Positions 43,101 to 51,743 of a DNA stretch of 64,000 bases are shown here, one piece after another. The notes below the pieces were generated by a model. That model was not told where the DNA came from, did not search any database, and saw only the letters and a program-made list of their open reading frames with translations. Origin of the DNA: Lachnospiraceae bacterium (GTDB taxonomy: Bacteria; Bacillota; Clostridia; Lachnospirales; Lachnospiraceae); contig JAFWWB010000030.1 in NCBI GenBank assembly GCA_017518185.1, positions 1-64,000 on the forward strand, written 5' to 3'. Position 1 is the stretch's first letter. Every line of letters starts with the position of its first letter. Position numbers and translations under genes: made by a program.

Positions 43101-43252
43101 TGATCTCCATGACTGCCAATGTCTATCCGGGCATCAGGGATGCGGAGCGGAGATCGGGGTTTGAGGATTATATCGAGAAGCCGGTGGAGGGCAGCCGGCT
43201 CATGGAGATGATGTTGAAATATCTGCCCGAGAGCAAGGTTTTTATCGGCTGA
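40118..43252 (+). CDS. Membrane EAL-domain/hybrid histidine kinase fusion (paralog 1)
   Basis: GTG start; 1044 residues. The N-terminus has about seven membrane helices (~1-215). A degenerate GGDEF domain follows (signature replaced by SPECF). The EAL domain (~395-640) has EALVRL (Glu423), SVNLS, EIKES, MDSYGTG (Asp544 kept, the second Asp is Ser545), KIDKS, EGVET and QGYYSSRP. The kinase part has SHEIRTPIN (His667), an N box (NLLNNAVKYT) and G boxes (DTGIGI, GTGLGLAI). The receiver has phosphoacceptor Asp967 in LMDQRMPG and EKPVEG. It is likely a membrane sensor joining c-di-GMP binding to phosphorelay output. Catalytic activity of its EAL domain is doubtful because of the Ser. Confidence 0.85.
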   Translation: MGLELFYHCSFYFAGFFICLACFVYTCLQGKSKRPQDRFYLLVLLNVVVCSACAIIEKFAQPHIYDSDTALGAVNFCRFLYFIVHAALSPLFYAYMVYVSSSIYVHRRHKVRFSLTMIPFMVIELMVLTNHFTGWVYYTDELEVYHRGRFMTMFYIVAAIYYVWSIGNVIRHWFALTAKWKRGVALLFGITLSGVVLQMLQPQLQVELFAEAMGLVCAVIFIENDEDRMDVGSGLFNRSALTMDLKNYIKMDIPFTVVMVYVSNADTLNRLTGSVSTESLLDSVTAYLRTVIPYFHIYKTSPECFVLISMDEKKYARGELSEAIRSRFSQPWNCEGVEVRLSAMVMEAACPEEITTEDEVFLMTDSPKPVDEAGRVSEDARISGLKRSMQVEQALRRGFSQHNFEVFYQPVYFIENLTIHSAEALVRLHDDRLGDIPPSEFIPVAEHDGIIDQIGNFVLEEACLFLGSGLPVEMGIEYISVNLSILQCLKPGFTTFVKETTRKYDVSPSLISFEIKESAAVNDYAVLRSIISELKAFGFRFSMDSYGTGFSDMKSLYSLDFDVIKIDKSLLTRAREGEVGRIVLESCVRMIRQMHRRILVEGVETKEHMEQLKKLDVDYVQGYYSSRPITKNELLGILRATELARMEERRAIAASEAKSSFLANMSHEIRTPINAVLGMNQMIQRECDEAAVMRYSKEIETAGRNLLSLINNILDYSKIEAGEMEIVEAEYDLKMALGDVIRDVYRKTNQKHLTFRVYVSEDLPARLYGDEFRLKQILINLLNNAVKYTDEGGVSLTVEGEIYSEEEILLKISVEDTGIGIREEDQSKLYEMFQRLDMDRNRTLEGTGLGLAISYHLLQLMQGQIEVDSEYGVGSTFMVQLLQKTVGKDRIRPFKAEELKDIFTGFSGPREFTAPDARILVVDDTPLNHTVIIELLKNTKVQVVSAMSGEEALKMVTERHFDLCLMDQRMPGLSGVETLHRMRDMEDAVNKRMPVISMTANVYPGIRDAERRSGFEDYIEKPVEGSRLMEMMLKYLPESKVFIG

Positions 43253-43262
43253 GGACGAAGGG

Positions 43263-45185
43263 ATGCTGAACGACCTTATCATTAAAAATGCATTACTGAT
43301 CGCTGCACTGATGATATCCTTCGTTGCGCTGTTCTATACGCTGGCCATAAAGCGTACGGACCGTCTGCGCAACAGGATCTATATCCTCATGCTCATCTTT
43401 ACCATGATATGCTCCGTATGCGAGATGGGAAAGTGCGCAGTACGGATGCTGGGGAGCAATGCGGTGATGTCAATGGTGCTTCTGGACGGCATCGAGTACA
43501 TACATTCCATCTTCCATATACTCATCCCCATGCTGTTCTTTTTCTATGTGACGCAGGTGAACGGCTCCTACAGGATGATGAAACGTTTCGGCAGGGTGGC
43601 ACTCTTTGTGCCGGCGTTGATAGCGGAGGCCCTGATAATAACGAATCCATTCCATCAGCTGGTATATCATCACGATATGTCACTTAATTTCAAGGGCGGC
43701 TGGGGTATGGGAGTCGCTTATGGCATGGCGGTGCTGTATATGGCAGGCTGCATGCTGAACATGATAGCCAACAGAAAGGCCCTGAGCAGGGGACGCTTCA
43801 TGTCGATACTGTTCTTCTTCCCCCTGGTGACTGCCGGCATAGCTACCCAGCTCCTGCTGGAGGAGGTAAAGTGCGAGATGTTCGCCGTGGCCCTGATGAT
43901 GCTGGGAGTCATGCTGACCCTGGAAAACGAGGATGATAGGATGGATGCCACCACCGGTGTCTATAACCGTGGCGCCCTCAAGCAGACACTGGGGACGCTT
44001 ATCAGGATGGAGACACCCTTTACCGTGGTGGCGGTAAGGATAAACAATTATGATGTGCTCATGAGGCTTTCAGGCAGCAGCGGCGTAGACCATGTCATGA
44101 AGAGGGTAGCGGAGTGCCTTAAGGAGGAATATGTCTGGTACCGTATATACCGTGCCACAACCACCGAATTCATGATACTGACGGATCTTTCCTATCAGGA
44201 TACCATCAGGCTCTCGGAAAGGATCTATGTCAGGTTCATGGACGGCATGTATATGCCGGGGTCCGATACACCCATATCCGCCACCATACTCAGGGCCTCC
44301 GTGCCGGATGAGCTTTCGGGCATGGAAGAGGTGATGCTTATGGTGGACGGCCCCCTTCCCACCGGAGAGATGAAGGGCATAATCCACGGAAGGAAGCTGG
44401 CTTATCTCACCAGATCCACCGATCTTGAATATGCCCTGGACAGGGCTCTTAAGAATAACGGCCTCAGCATGAAGTATCAGACCATTCACAGAAAAGAGGA
44501 CAGGACGCCCTATGCCATCAAGGCGCTGGTAAGGATGACCGATCCCAAACTGGGAGAGCTGATGCCCTCCGAATTCATACCTCAGGCCGAGAGGACGGGC
44601 CAGATACACCGTATAGGGAATATGGCGCTGGAAGAGGTCTGCCGTTTCATAAACAGCGGCATACCCGAAAGGCTGGGCTACGGCATCATCTTTGTGAACC
44701 TTTCCCTGGTACAGTGCCTGCAGCGGGATTTTGCCGAGCATGTGACGAACATCATAATGAAGCACGGGGTTTCTCCCAAAATGCTGAACTTTGAGATAAC
44801 GAAGCCGGTTTCAAAGGAGGACCATTATCTTCTGGAACGGGTAATGAGGCAGCTTAAGAAAAAGGGCTTCCGCTTCACCATAGAGGACTTCGGCGCGGGT
44901 TATGCAAACGTGGAAGCCATATTTGCGCTGGATTTCGATGTGGTGAAGATCGACCGCTCCATACTGTGGGATGCCATGGAGAGTGAGATAGGGCGCATCG
45001 TGCTGGATAATTCCATAAGGATGATAAAGGAACTGGATAAGGAGATACTTGTGGAAGGCGTGGAGAACATCAGGCAGATAGATATGCTGAGCACCATGGA
45101 TGTGGACTATCTGCAGGGTTATTATTTTTCAAGGCCTGTCTCAAGGGAAGAGCTGGATAAGATGGCACAGCTGGAGGATATGTGA
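43263..45185 (+). CDS. Membrane protein with degenerate GGDEF and EAL domains (paralog 2)
   Basis: This 640-residue paralog has the same seven-helix N-terminus (EDDRMDATTGVYNRGALKQT marks the end of the membrane part) and a GGDEF signature replaced by TTTEF. Its EAL site is altered: KALVRM (Lys420 for the metal-binding Glu), EITKP, and IEDFGAG (Glu541-Asp542 for Asp-Asp). It keeps KIDRS, EGVEN and QGYYFSRPV. It stops after the EAL domain, with no kinase or receiver. Phosphodiesterase activity is unlikely; a c-di-GMP receptor or regulatory partner of its neighbours is inferred. It lies 10 nt after paralog 1. Confidence 0.82.
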   Translation: MLNDLIIKNALLIAALMISFVALFYTLAIKRTDRLRNRIYILMLIFTMICSVCEMGKCAVRMLGSNAVMSMVLLDGIEYIHSIFHILIPMLFFFYVTQVNGSYRMMKRFGRVALFVPALIAEALIITNPFHQLVYHHDMSLNFKGGWGMGVAYGMAVLYMAGCMLNMIANRKALSRGRFMSILFFFPLVTAGIATQLLLEEVKCEMFAVALMMLGVMLTLENEDDRMDATTGVYNRGALKQTLGTLIRMETPFTVVAVRINNYDVLMRLSGSSGVDHVMKRVAECLKEEYVWYRIYRATTTEFMILTDLSYQDTIRLSERIYVRFMDGMYMPGSDTPISATILRASVPDELSGMEEVMLMVDGPLPTGEMKGIIHGRKLAYLTRSTDLEYALDRALKNNGLSMKYQTIHRKEDRTPYAIKALVRMTDPKLGELMPSEFIPQAERTGQIHRIGNMALEEVCRFINSGIPERLGYGIIFVNLSLVQCLQRDFAEHVTNIIMKHGVSPKMLNFEITKPVSKEDHYLLERVMRQLKKKGFRFTIEDFGAGYANVEAIFALDFDVVKIDRSILWDAMESEIGRIVLDNSIRMIKELDKEILVEGVENIRQIDMLSTMDVDYLQGYYFSRPVSREELDKMAQLEDM

Positions 45186-45189
45186 CTGT

Positions 45190-48100
45190 ATGCCGGAAAC
45201 TCTGATCACACAACTTCATGAATCCGCCATAATGTACTGCACCCTGATACTGGGAGCGGTGATGCTGCTTTTCACCAGGATGCAGGGAAGGACGGACAAG
45301 AGCCAGAACAGAAGGTTCATACGCCTTGTGCTGCTCATAATGTTCAACAGCCTTACCGAGGCTGTTAAGATCCTTGCGCTTCCTTATTTCCCCGTGTCTG
45401 TTGCTGCCAGATACACGGTGCACGTGATGCAGCTGCTGTATTTTGCCAGCCATACGATGCTGTCGCCCCTCCTCTTCTTCTATGTTGAGGTGGCCAGCGG
45501 CGTTTCGGGAAGAAGGGATGAGATCGCCAACAGGCGTATAAATACACTGTTCGCCTTACCTCTGGTCCTCATCGTGTTCCTGGTGTTCTTAAACCCGATG
45601 ACCCATTTTGTATACATGCTGGATCCGGCAGGCAATGTGATGAGGAGAGGCGGAGAGTTCCTTATCTATGCCGTTGCCATGCTCTATTTCCTTATGGCAG
45701 CGGGAACCCTTCTCATCAACTGGCGTTCCATCGGCAGAAATAAAAAGGCGACGATAATCACCTTCTTCGGGGTATCCCTGGCAGGTATGCTGATACAGCT
45801 TCTGAACAGCAGGCTGAGGAGCGAGCTTTTTGCGGAGATGCTCGGTCTTGCCGGACTCATGCTCATGGTAGAGAACGAGGACGACCGCATAGATATCTCC
45901 ACACGAGTCTATAACCGTACCGCGCTGGTAGCGGATATGAACACCAGCATCAAGATACTGGGAAGCTTTGACGCGGTCTGCGTCAGGATAATAAATGCCG
46001 ATACCGTGCACCGCATACTGGGGAACACGGACAGTGATTCGCTGGTTACGCTGGCGGCTGAGTATCTCAAGACCGTCCATGACAAGCAGTATATCTACAG
46101 GGCTACACCGGATTCCTTTATGCTCATCTTCGGACACGCCCAGGAGAACACCCTGGAAAAGGCGGAGGAGATATACAGACGTTTTTCCGGGCCCTTTGAA
46201 TTCCTGGATACCCATATAATGCTGGAAGCCGTGGTCATGTGCGCCGCCGTTCCCGATGACCTGGAGCGCAGGGAGGACATAATGCTCATGTGCGACGGCC
46301 CTCTTCCCACAAGGGACAGGGACCATGTGCTGAAAGGAGCGGAGCTGGATTACCTGGTGAGAAGGGCCGAGGTGGAGAGCGCGCTGCACAGGGGACTTAC
46401 GGAGAAACGCTTCGAGGTCTATTACCAGCCGGTGTACCGCACCAACGGCATGTCCATCTATTCGGCGGAGGCACTGCTGAGACTTAAGGACAGCAAGATA
46501 GGGAACATAACCCCTGATGAGTTCATACCCATAGCGGAGCAGAGCGGTCTCATAGACAGGCTCGGGGATTACGTTATAGAGGAGGTCTGCCTCTTCCTGT
46601 CCAGCGGTATACCCACTGAGATGGGGCTGGACTGCATAGAGGTGAACCTGTCCGTGCTCCAGTGCCTGCAGCCTGATTTTACAAAACGTGTCATGTCCAT
46701 AGTAAGAAAATATGACATACAGCCCCGTTTCATCAACTTTGAGGTGACAGAGTCCGCTGCGGCAAGCGACTATAAGACCCTGGGAAAGGTACTGGCGGAA
46801 CTTAAGTCTAAGGGCTTCCGTCTGGCGCTGGATGATTACGGCATAGGCTACTCCAATGTGAGGAGCGTGTTCTCACTGGATTTTGATGTTGTGAAGATCG
46901 ACAAATCCATACTATGGGAAGTAAAGACCGTAGGAGAGGACGAAGAAAAGGACAAGGGCTTCGTCATACTGGAGAACAGTATACGCATGATCCGGGAGAT
47001 GGATCTCAAGATACTGGTGGAAGGCGTGGAGACCCAGGAGCAGATGGAGCTGCTGGAAAACATGGATGTGGATTACCTCCAGGGCTTCTATTTCTCCAGA
47101 CCTGTCAGCAAGAACGAGCTCCTGGGAATACTGCGCGTGACCGAGCTGGCCAGGATGGAGGAGCAGAGGGCCAGGGCTGCCAGCGATGCCAAGAGTAATT
47201 TCCTTGCCAATATGTCCCATGAGATACGCACGCCCATCAATGCGATACTCGGCATGAACGAGATGATACTCAGGGAGAGCAAAAACAAGCAGATCCTGGA
47301 GTATGCGGGCAATATAGAAGGCGCGGGCAAGACCCTTATCTCCCTGATAAACGACATACTGGATTTCTCCAAGATAGAATCCGGAAGCATGGAGATAGTG
47401 GAGTCAGAGTACGACCTGAGCTCTGTCATAAACGACGTGGTGAACATGATACAGATAAAGGCCAACGAGAAGGGCCTGGATTTCAGGATCAGGGTAAACC
47501 CGGATCTTCCGGACAACCTCTACGGAGACGGCATGCGCTTCAGGCAGATCATGGTCAATGTCCTGAACAATGCGGTGAAGTACACCAAGAAGGGCAGGGT
47601 CACCATGGAGGTGAACGGAAGCCCCATGGGAAGGGACAGGATGATGCTCACCGTATCCGTCACCGATACCGGCATAGGCATAAAGGAAGAGGATATAAGC
47701 CGCCTGTTCCTGAAATTCCACCGTTTTGACGAGAGCATCAACAGAAATATCGAAGGCTCGGGACTTGGACTGGCGATAACCTACAGCCTGCTGCAGATGA
47801 TGCACGGCGAGATAAGCTGTACCTCTATCTACGGGGAGGGCTCCACCTTTACCATCAAGCTTCCACAGAGGGTGGTAAAGAACGTGGCCATAGGCGACTT
47901 CAGGCAGAAGATGATGGACAGCGCCGGCAGCAGGACCGCCTACAGGGAGAGCTTCAGGGCGCCGGATGCCAGGATACTGGTGGTAGATGACACGGCCGTT
48001 AACCATCTGGTCATAAAGGAGCTCTTAAAGCTTACCCAGATCCAGATAGATACGGCAATGAGCGGCAGGGAATGCCTGGAGATGATACAGAATACAAGGT

Positions 48101-48993
48101 ATGACCTGATCTTCCTGGATTTCCGTATGCCGGAGATGGATGGTATAGAGACGCTGCATATCATGAAGTGCATGGACGGGCATCCCAACATCGAGACTCC
48201 CGTGGTGGCCCTTACGGCCAATGCCGTTACCGGAGCCAGGGAGAGATTCCTCTCCGAGGGCTTCGACGAGTATATGATAAAGCCTGTGGACGGGGCAAAG
48301 CTGGAGGAGATGCTGGTCAGGTTCCTGCCGGAGGATAAGGTCATGATCTCACACGGGGCAGGAGAGGAGACTGAGGCTGCACCCGAGGCGGAGCAGGAAG
48401 AGACTGACTGGCTGGATGAGCTGGGGGATATGGACAGCGCTAAGGGCGTGGCCAACTGCGGCTCGGCTGAAGGCTACAGGAACGTGCTGAGGATATACTA
48501 TGACAGCATACAAAAAAAATCCGATGAAATAGAAGAATACTTTGACAAGAACGACTGGGACAATTATACTATACAGGTGCATGCCCTGAAGAGCTCTTCC
48601 AGGGTCATAGGCGCCACCGAGCTCTCGGAATGGGCGGCAGAACTGGAAAAGGCAGGGAACGAACTCAATCTTGACAAGATAAGGTCGGAGACCAGCGGAC
48701 TGCTGGCCAAATACCGTTCCTACGGTGACATACTCCGTAAGCTCTTCCGCGAGGAGCAGGAGGAGGCAGCTGCCGCGGTTCCGGGGAAAGAGATCTCGGA
48801 GAAGGAACTGAAGGAAGCATATGCGGCCATGGGTGATTTCGCTTCCATGTATGATTACGATGATATGCTGATCGTCTTTGATTCTCTTAAGGATTACGAG
48901 CTTCCTCCGGAGGATGCGGAGAAGGTGAAGAAGATAAAGGAAGCCACGGAAGCATTGAAATGGGAAGAGGTCATTGAACTGCTGAAGCAGTGA
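45190..48993 (+). CDS. Membrane EAL-domain/hybrid histidine kinase with HPt domain (paralog 3)
   Basis: The start at 45190 gives MPETLITQLHESAIM, 4 nt after paralog 2; GGAGGA lies 10-11 nt upstream. The 1267-residue order is: seven membrane helices, degenerate GGDEF (TPDSF), EAL with all key residues (EALLRL Glu427, EVNLS, EVTES, LDDYGIG Asp548-Asp549, KIDKS, EGVET, QGFYFSRP), HisKA (SHEIRTPIN His677), HATPase (NVLNNAVKYT, DTGIGI, GSGLGLAI), receiver (FLDFRMPE Asp977) and HPt (HALKSSSRVIGA His1131). It is the only one of the three likely to be an active c-di-GMP phosphodiesterase, and it carries a complete His-Asp-His relay. Confidence 0.87.
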   Translation: MPETLITQLHESAIMYCTLILGAVMLLFTRMQGRTDKSQNRRFIRLVLLIMFNSLTEAVKILALPYFPVSVAARYTVHVMQLLYFASHTMLSPLLFFYVEVASGVSGRRDEIANRRINTLFALPLVLIVFLVFLNPMTHFVYMLDPAGNVMRRGGEFLIYAVAMLYFLMAAGTLLINWRSIGRNKKATIITFFGVSLAGMLIQLLNSRLRSELFAEMLGLAGLMLMVENEDDRIDISTRVYNRTALVADMNTSIKILGSFDAVCVRIINADTVHRILGNTDSDSLVTLAAEYLKTVHDKQYIYRATPDSFMLIFGHAQENTLEKAEEIYRRFSGPFEFLDTHIMLEAVVMCAAVPDDLERREDIMLMCDGPLPTRDRDHVLKGAELDYLVRRAEVESALHRGLTEKRFEVYYQPVYRTNGMSIYSAEALLRLKDSKIGNITPDEFIPIAEQSGLIDRLGDYVIEEVCLFLSSGIPTEMGLDCIEVNLSVLQCLQPDFTKRVMSIVRKYDIQPRFINFEVTESAAASDYKTLGKVLAELKSKGFRLALDDYGIGYSNVRSVFSLDFDVVKIDKSILWEVKTVGEDEEKDKGFVILENSIRMIREMDLKILVEGVETQEQMELLENMDVDYLQGFYFSRPVSKNELLGILRVTELARMEEQRARAASDAKSNFLANMSHEIRTPINAILGMNEMILRESKNKQILEYAGNIEGAGKTLISLINDILDFSKIESGSMEIVESEYDLSSVINDVVNMIQIKANEKGLDFRIRVNPDLPDNLYGDGMRFRQIMVNVLNNAVKYTKKGRVTMEVNGSPMGRDRMMLTVSVTDTGIGIKEEDISRLFLKFHRFDESINRNIEGSGLGLAITYSLLQMMHGEISCTSIYGEGSTFTIKLPQRVVKNVAIGDFRQKMMDSAGSRTAYRESFRAPDARILVVDDTAVNHLVIKELLKLTQIQIDTAMSGRECLEMIQNTRYDLIFLDFRMPEMDGIETLHIMKCMDGHPNIETPVVALTANAVTGARERFLSEGFDEYMIKPVDGAKLEEMLVRFLPEDKVMISHGAGEETEAAPEAEQEETDWLDELGDMDSAKGVANCGSAEGYRNVLRIYYDSIQKKSDEIEEYFDKNDWDNYTIQVHALKSSSRVIGATELSEWAAELEKAGNELNLDKIRSETSGLLAKYRSYGDILRKLFREEQEEAAAAVPGKEISEKELKEAYAAMGDFASMYDYDDMLIVFDSLKDYELPPEDAEKVKKIKEATEALKWEEVIELLKQ

Positions 48994-49021
48994 GAAGGCC
49001 TGTGTGATATAAGGAGAGGAT

Positions 49022-49786
49022 ATGAGCAATAAGGTACTCCTGATAAGACGGGAAGACACGTTTCTGGTCAATACCATACGCACCCAGATGACGAAGAACA
49101 GCTATGAGTATGTTGAGGCTCCCTTAAGCGTGAGAGAGCTCAGCAAGCTTAAAGGGGATTTTACCCTTATGCTCCTGTATGCCGATGACAGCGTGGGCGA
49201 GGCCAGGGAGGCCCTGGTCTATATAAAGGATCTTATGCTGGAGGAGGAAAAGGAGCTCATCGCCTGCGGGGACAGGAATGCCCTGGAGGAGGTTGAGAAG
49301 ATAATCCCGAGGGAGCTGATAGAAGCGGAGTTCGAGCGGCCATTGGACATGGTGAGCATCATGGACAAGGTGGGGGATTTCCTGCTGGAGCAGAGGCTGG
49401 AGCAGCGCAAGAAGATGATACTGGTGGTGGATGACGATCCAACCTACCTTAAGCTGATAAAAGAATGGCTGAAGGATAACTACCGTGTGGGCATGGCAAA
49501 TTCAGGAATGCAGGCCATTACCTGGCTTGCCGGCAATAAGGCGGACCTGGTGCTGCTGGATTACGAGATGCCCACCATAAAGGGCTCCAAGGTGCTGGAG
49601 ATGCTCAAGTCGGAGGCCAATTCTTCCACCATACCCGTTATGTTCCTTACGGGTAAGAGTGACAAGGAGGCCATTATGGAGGTGCTGGCATTAAAGCCTG
49701 CCGGCTATCTCTTAAAGAGCATTGACAGGGCCACGCTGCTGGAGACACTGGATAAGTTCTTTATAGAACAGAAGTATAAAAAATAA
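49022..49786 (+). CDS. Double-receiver response regulator without DNA-binding domain
   Basis: Of 254 residues, 1-~125 form a receiver-like fold without a normal acidic pocket (KVLLIRREDTFLVNTI, FTLMLLYADDSVGE). Residues ~132-254 form a full receiver with MILVVDDDPTYLKL, LLDYEMPTIKG (phosphoacceptor Asp180), FLTGKSD (Thr) and YLLKSID (Lys). No output domain follows, so it may act as a phosphate shuttle or by protein contact. It lies 28 nt after the HPt-containing paralog, its probable phosphodonor. Confidence 0.85.
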   Translation: MSNKVLLIRREDTFLVNTIRTQMTKNSYEYVEAPLSVRELSKLKGDFTLMLLYADDSVGEAREALVYIKDLMLEEEKELIACGDRNALEEVEKIIPRELIEAEFERPLDMVSIMDKVGDFLLEQRLEQRKKMILVVDDDPTYLKLIKEWLKDNYRVGMANSGMQAITWLAGNKADLVLLDYEMPTIKGSKVLEMLKSEANSSTIPVMFLTGKSDKEAIMEVLALKPAGYLLKSIDRATLLETLDKFFIEQKYKK

Positions 49787-49826
49787 CGGTGCGTTTGTCC
49801 CACGCGCCGTACTGAAAGGATGCGGG

Positions 49827-50768
49827 ATGAACGGTTTTCTGGGAAAGCTTGAGAGAAAATTCGGGAGGTACGCCATTAAGCGGCTTCCCATGTACATACT
49901 CATAACATATGCCATCGGCTATCTGATGCAGCTGGTGAACCCGGCTATCATCAAAGTGATCTCACTTAATCCATATGCCATACTGCACGGACAGGTCTGG
50001 AGACTTATTTCCTGGGTGCTGATCCCCCCGGACAGCTCCAATCTGTTTTTCGTGCTCATAATGCTGTATTTCTATTATTCCATAGGTATGACGCTGGAAC
50101 GTACCTGGGGAAGCTTTTATTTTGATTACTACATCTTCTCTGGCCTTGTATTTACCATGATAGGCGCCTTCCTTATGTACGGCTATGCCGTGATCTTCAA
50201 TCCCGGCGATATAGAAGCCATGGAGCTGGCCTATGAAAAGATGTATCTGGAGAGCTATCCGGTGCTGTACGGAGGCAGCGCATACTTTGACCTGTACTCA
50301 TCGCTGTTCTCCACCTATTACATAAACATGTCCATATTCCTGGCCTTTGCCGCCACCTATCCGGATATGCCGATAATGCTCATGTTCATAATACCCTTGA
50401 AGGTCAAGATACTGGGTGTCATCTATGCTGTCATACTCTGCGTGGAGGCCTTTACCCTCTGCCAGCAGAGCGGCAGTCCCCTGGGACTGTTCGTCATAGG
50501 AGCGTCGCTGCTCAATTTCGTGATATTCTTTATATCCACGAGAAAGGGATTCCATAAGACTCCGCAGATGCGGGCAAGGCAGAAGCAGTTCAGGAGACAG
50601 GTTAACGAGGCAAAGCGCGGCACCATAGCCAAGCACAAGTGCGCCATCTGCGGCCGCACCAGTGAGGAGTATCCTGATCTGGAATTCCGTTTCTGCTCAA
50701 AGTGCAGCGGTAATTACGAGTTCTGTCAGGATCATCTTTTCACCCACAGACATTTTACGGGGAGCTGA
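49827..50768 (+). CDS. Rhomboid-like membrane protein with C-terminal zinc-finger-like tail
   Basis: This 313-residue protein has 6-7 helices. GQVWRLISWVLIPPDSSNLF followed by YYSIGMTLERTWGSFYFDYY matches the first half of rhomboid proteins (the L1 loop W-R and the E-R-x-W/L-G after helix 2). The catalytic G-x-S-G and the active-site His are not found, so it is probably a proteolytically inactive member. The tail is KCAICGRTSEEYPDL...FCSKCSGNYEFCQDH, enough Cys/His for one or two zinc sites. The gene is 3 nt from the sigma-like gene and belongs to the signalling operon. Confidence 0.7.
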   Translation: MNGFLGKLERKFGRYAIKRLPMYILITYAIGYLMQLVNPAIIKVISLNPYAILHGQVWRLISWVLIPPDSSNLFFVLIMLYFYYSIGMTLERTWGSFYFDYYIFSGLVFTMIGAFLMYGYAVIFNPGDIEAMELAYEKMYLESYPVLYGGSAYFDLYSSLFSTYYINMSIFLAFAATYPDMPIMLMFIIPLKVKILGVIYAVILCVEAFTLCQQSGSPLGLFVIGASLLNFVIFFISTRKGFHKTPQMRARQKQFRRQVNEAKRGTIAKHKCAICGRTSEEYPDLEFRFCSKCSGNYEFCQDHLFTHRHFTGS

Positions 50769-50771
50769 GAA

Positions 50772-51347
50772 ATGGCTGAGATAAACGATACGGAGTATTT
50801 TGAAGAGGGCGCCCTTGACAGGGAGCTGAAGGACAGCCATCTGGGGCTCTATATGGAAGAACTGGAGGAAGAGACGGAGGAAGCCGACGAGGGACTGCTC
50901 CGTGCTCTTATAATGGGCTCGGCTGCAGGGGATAAGAGCATGCGGGAACGGCTGATACGCAGCCAGCTTAAGACAGTGACGGACATGGCCAGGATCTATG
51001 CAGGCCAGGGGGTGGAGCTTTCCGACCTGATAGGCGAAGGCAACATGGCCCTGATGCTCTACGTCAGTTCTGCCGGTGCAAAGGCGGTGGATGAGTGGCA
51101 GCAGGAGATGACTGCAGCCGTGATCCGGGCCATGGAGGAGTATATCGGCATCGAGAACGAGGAAGCGGAGAGCCTGAGGGAGCTGATGCTCATGACAAAG
51201 CTTGTGAGGGACAAAGCGGAGAAGCTCTCGAAGGAATTCATGAGAAAAGTGTCTCCGGATGAGCTCTCGGACAGCGAGATAAGCGTTTCGGATATCATCA
51301 GGGCGGCATCCGTATCCCCGGAGATAGGGGAGTATGTGGCGCTGTGA
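50772..51347 (+). CDS. Sigma-70-like protein lacking region 4
   Basis: Of 191 residues, ~55-100 read RERLIRSQLKTVTDMARIYA then GVELSDLIGEGNMALML, a clear sigma region 2.1-2.2 (core-RNA-polymerase binding). The segment EWQQEMTAAVIRAMEEYIG stands where region 2.3-2.4 should melt and read the -10 box, but lacks its aromatic and basic residues. A region-3-like stretch follows (KLVRDKAEKLSKEFMRKVSP, ELSDSEISVSDIIRAASVS), then the protein stops. It may bind RNA polymerase without recognising promoters. The next gene overlaps its stop. Confidence 0.65.
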   Translation: MAEINDTEYFEEGALDRELKDSHLGLYMEELEEETEEADEGLLRALIMGSAAGDKSMRERLIRSQLKTVTDMARIYAGQGVELSDLIGEGNMALMLYVSSAGAKAVDEWQQEMTAAVIRAMEEYIGIENEEAESLRELMLMTKLVRDKAEKLSKEFMRKVSPDELSDSEISVSDIIRAASVSPEIGEYVAL

Positions 51348-51730
51348 ACGAGAATGATTTCAAATATGTCATAAGACAGACGGGACAGACCGCCATAGGC
51401 GCCAGGTACAGCTACAGCGAGCTCATGGCCGATACGGCGGTGCCTTTCAAGCTTCAGACCATCATAGACCGGCTGGTGCTTCCGCTGGTGCCGCCGGAGC
51501 TCACCCTTACGGAGCATATGCTCTCCATGACGGAGGAGGATAAGAACTTCAGGATCTATGAGGCCCTGCGGCTTAAGGTCAAGTATTTCGTTCCGAAGGA
51601 AAAGGGCGGATATAAAGAGCGTGTAACGGCTCTTAAGGAATTCATAAAAGTAAGAGACAGCCTGGGAGAGGGTATAATGATACAGGAGATAATGATCTCC
51701 GACCTGGCGCTCTGGGCTTTCAGAATGTAA
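51344..51730 (+). CDS. Protein of unknown function coupled to the sigma-like gene
   Basis: A GTG start overlaps the sigma-like stop by 4 nt; 128 residues. The sequence is helical with NDFKYVIRQTGQTAIGARYS, a Pro-rich turn (LVLPLVPPELTLTEHML) and a basic middle (RLKVKYFVPKEKGGYKERV). No family is recognised. Tight coupling suggests a partner of the sigma-like protein. Confidence 0.65.
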   Translation: MNENDFKYVIRQTGQTAIGARYSYSELMADTAVPFKLQTIIDRLVLPLVPPELTLTEHMLSMTEEDKNFRIYEALRLKVKYFVPKEKGGYKERVTALKEFIKVRDSLGEGIMIQEIMISDLALWAFRM

Positions 51731-51743
51731 GAGGAGGAGAAAT

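Noticed and set aside
41789-43282. A 497-codon minus-strand open frame
   Set aside because: It is antisense to the EAL/kinase gene, whose domains are unmistakable. The His/Leu-rich product looks like a shadow translation.
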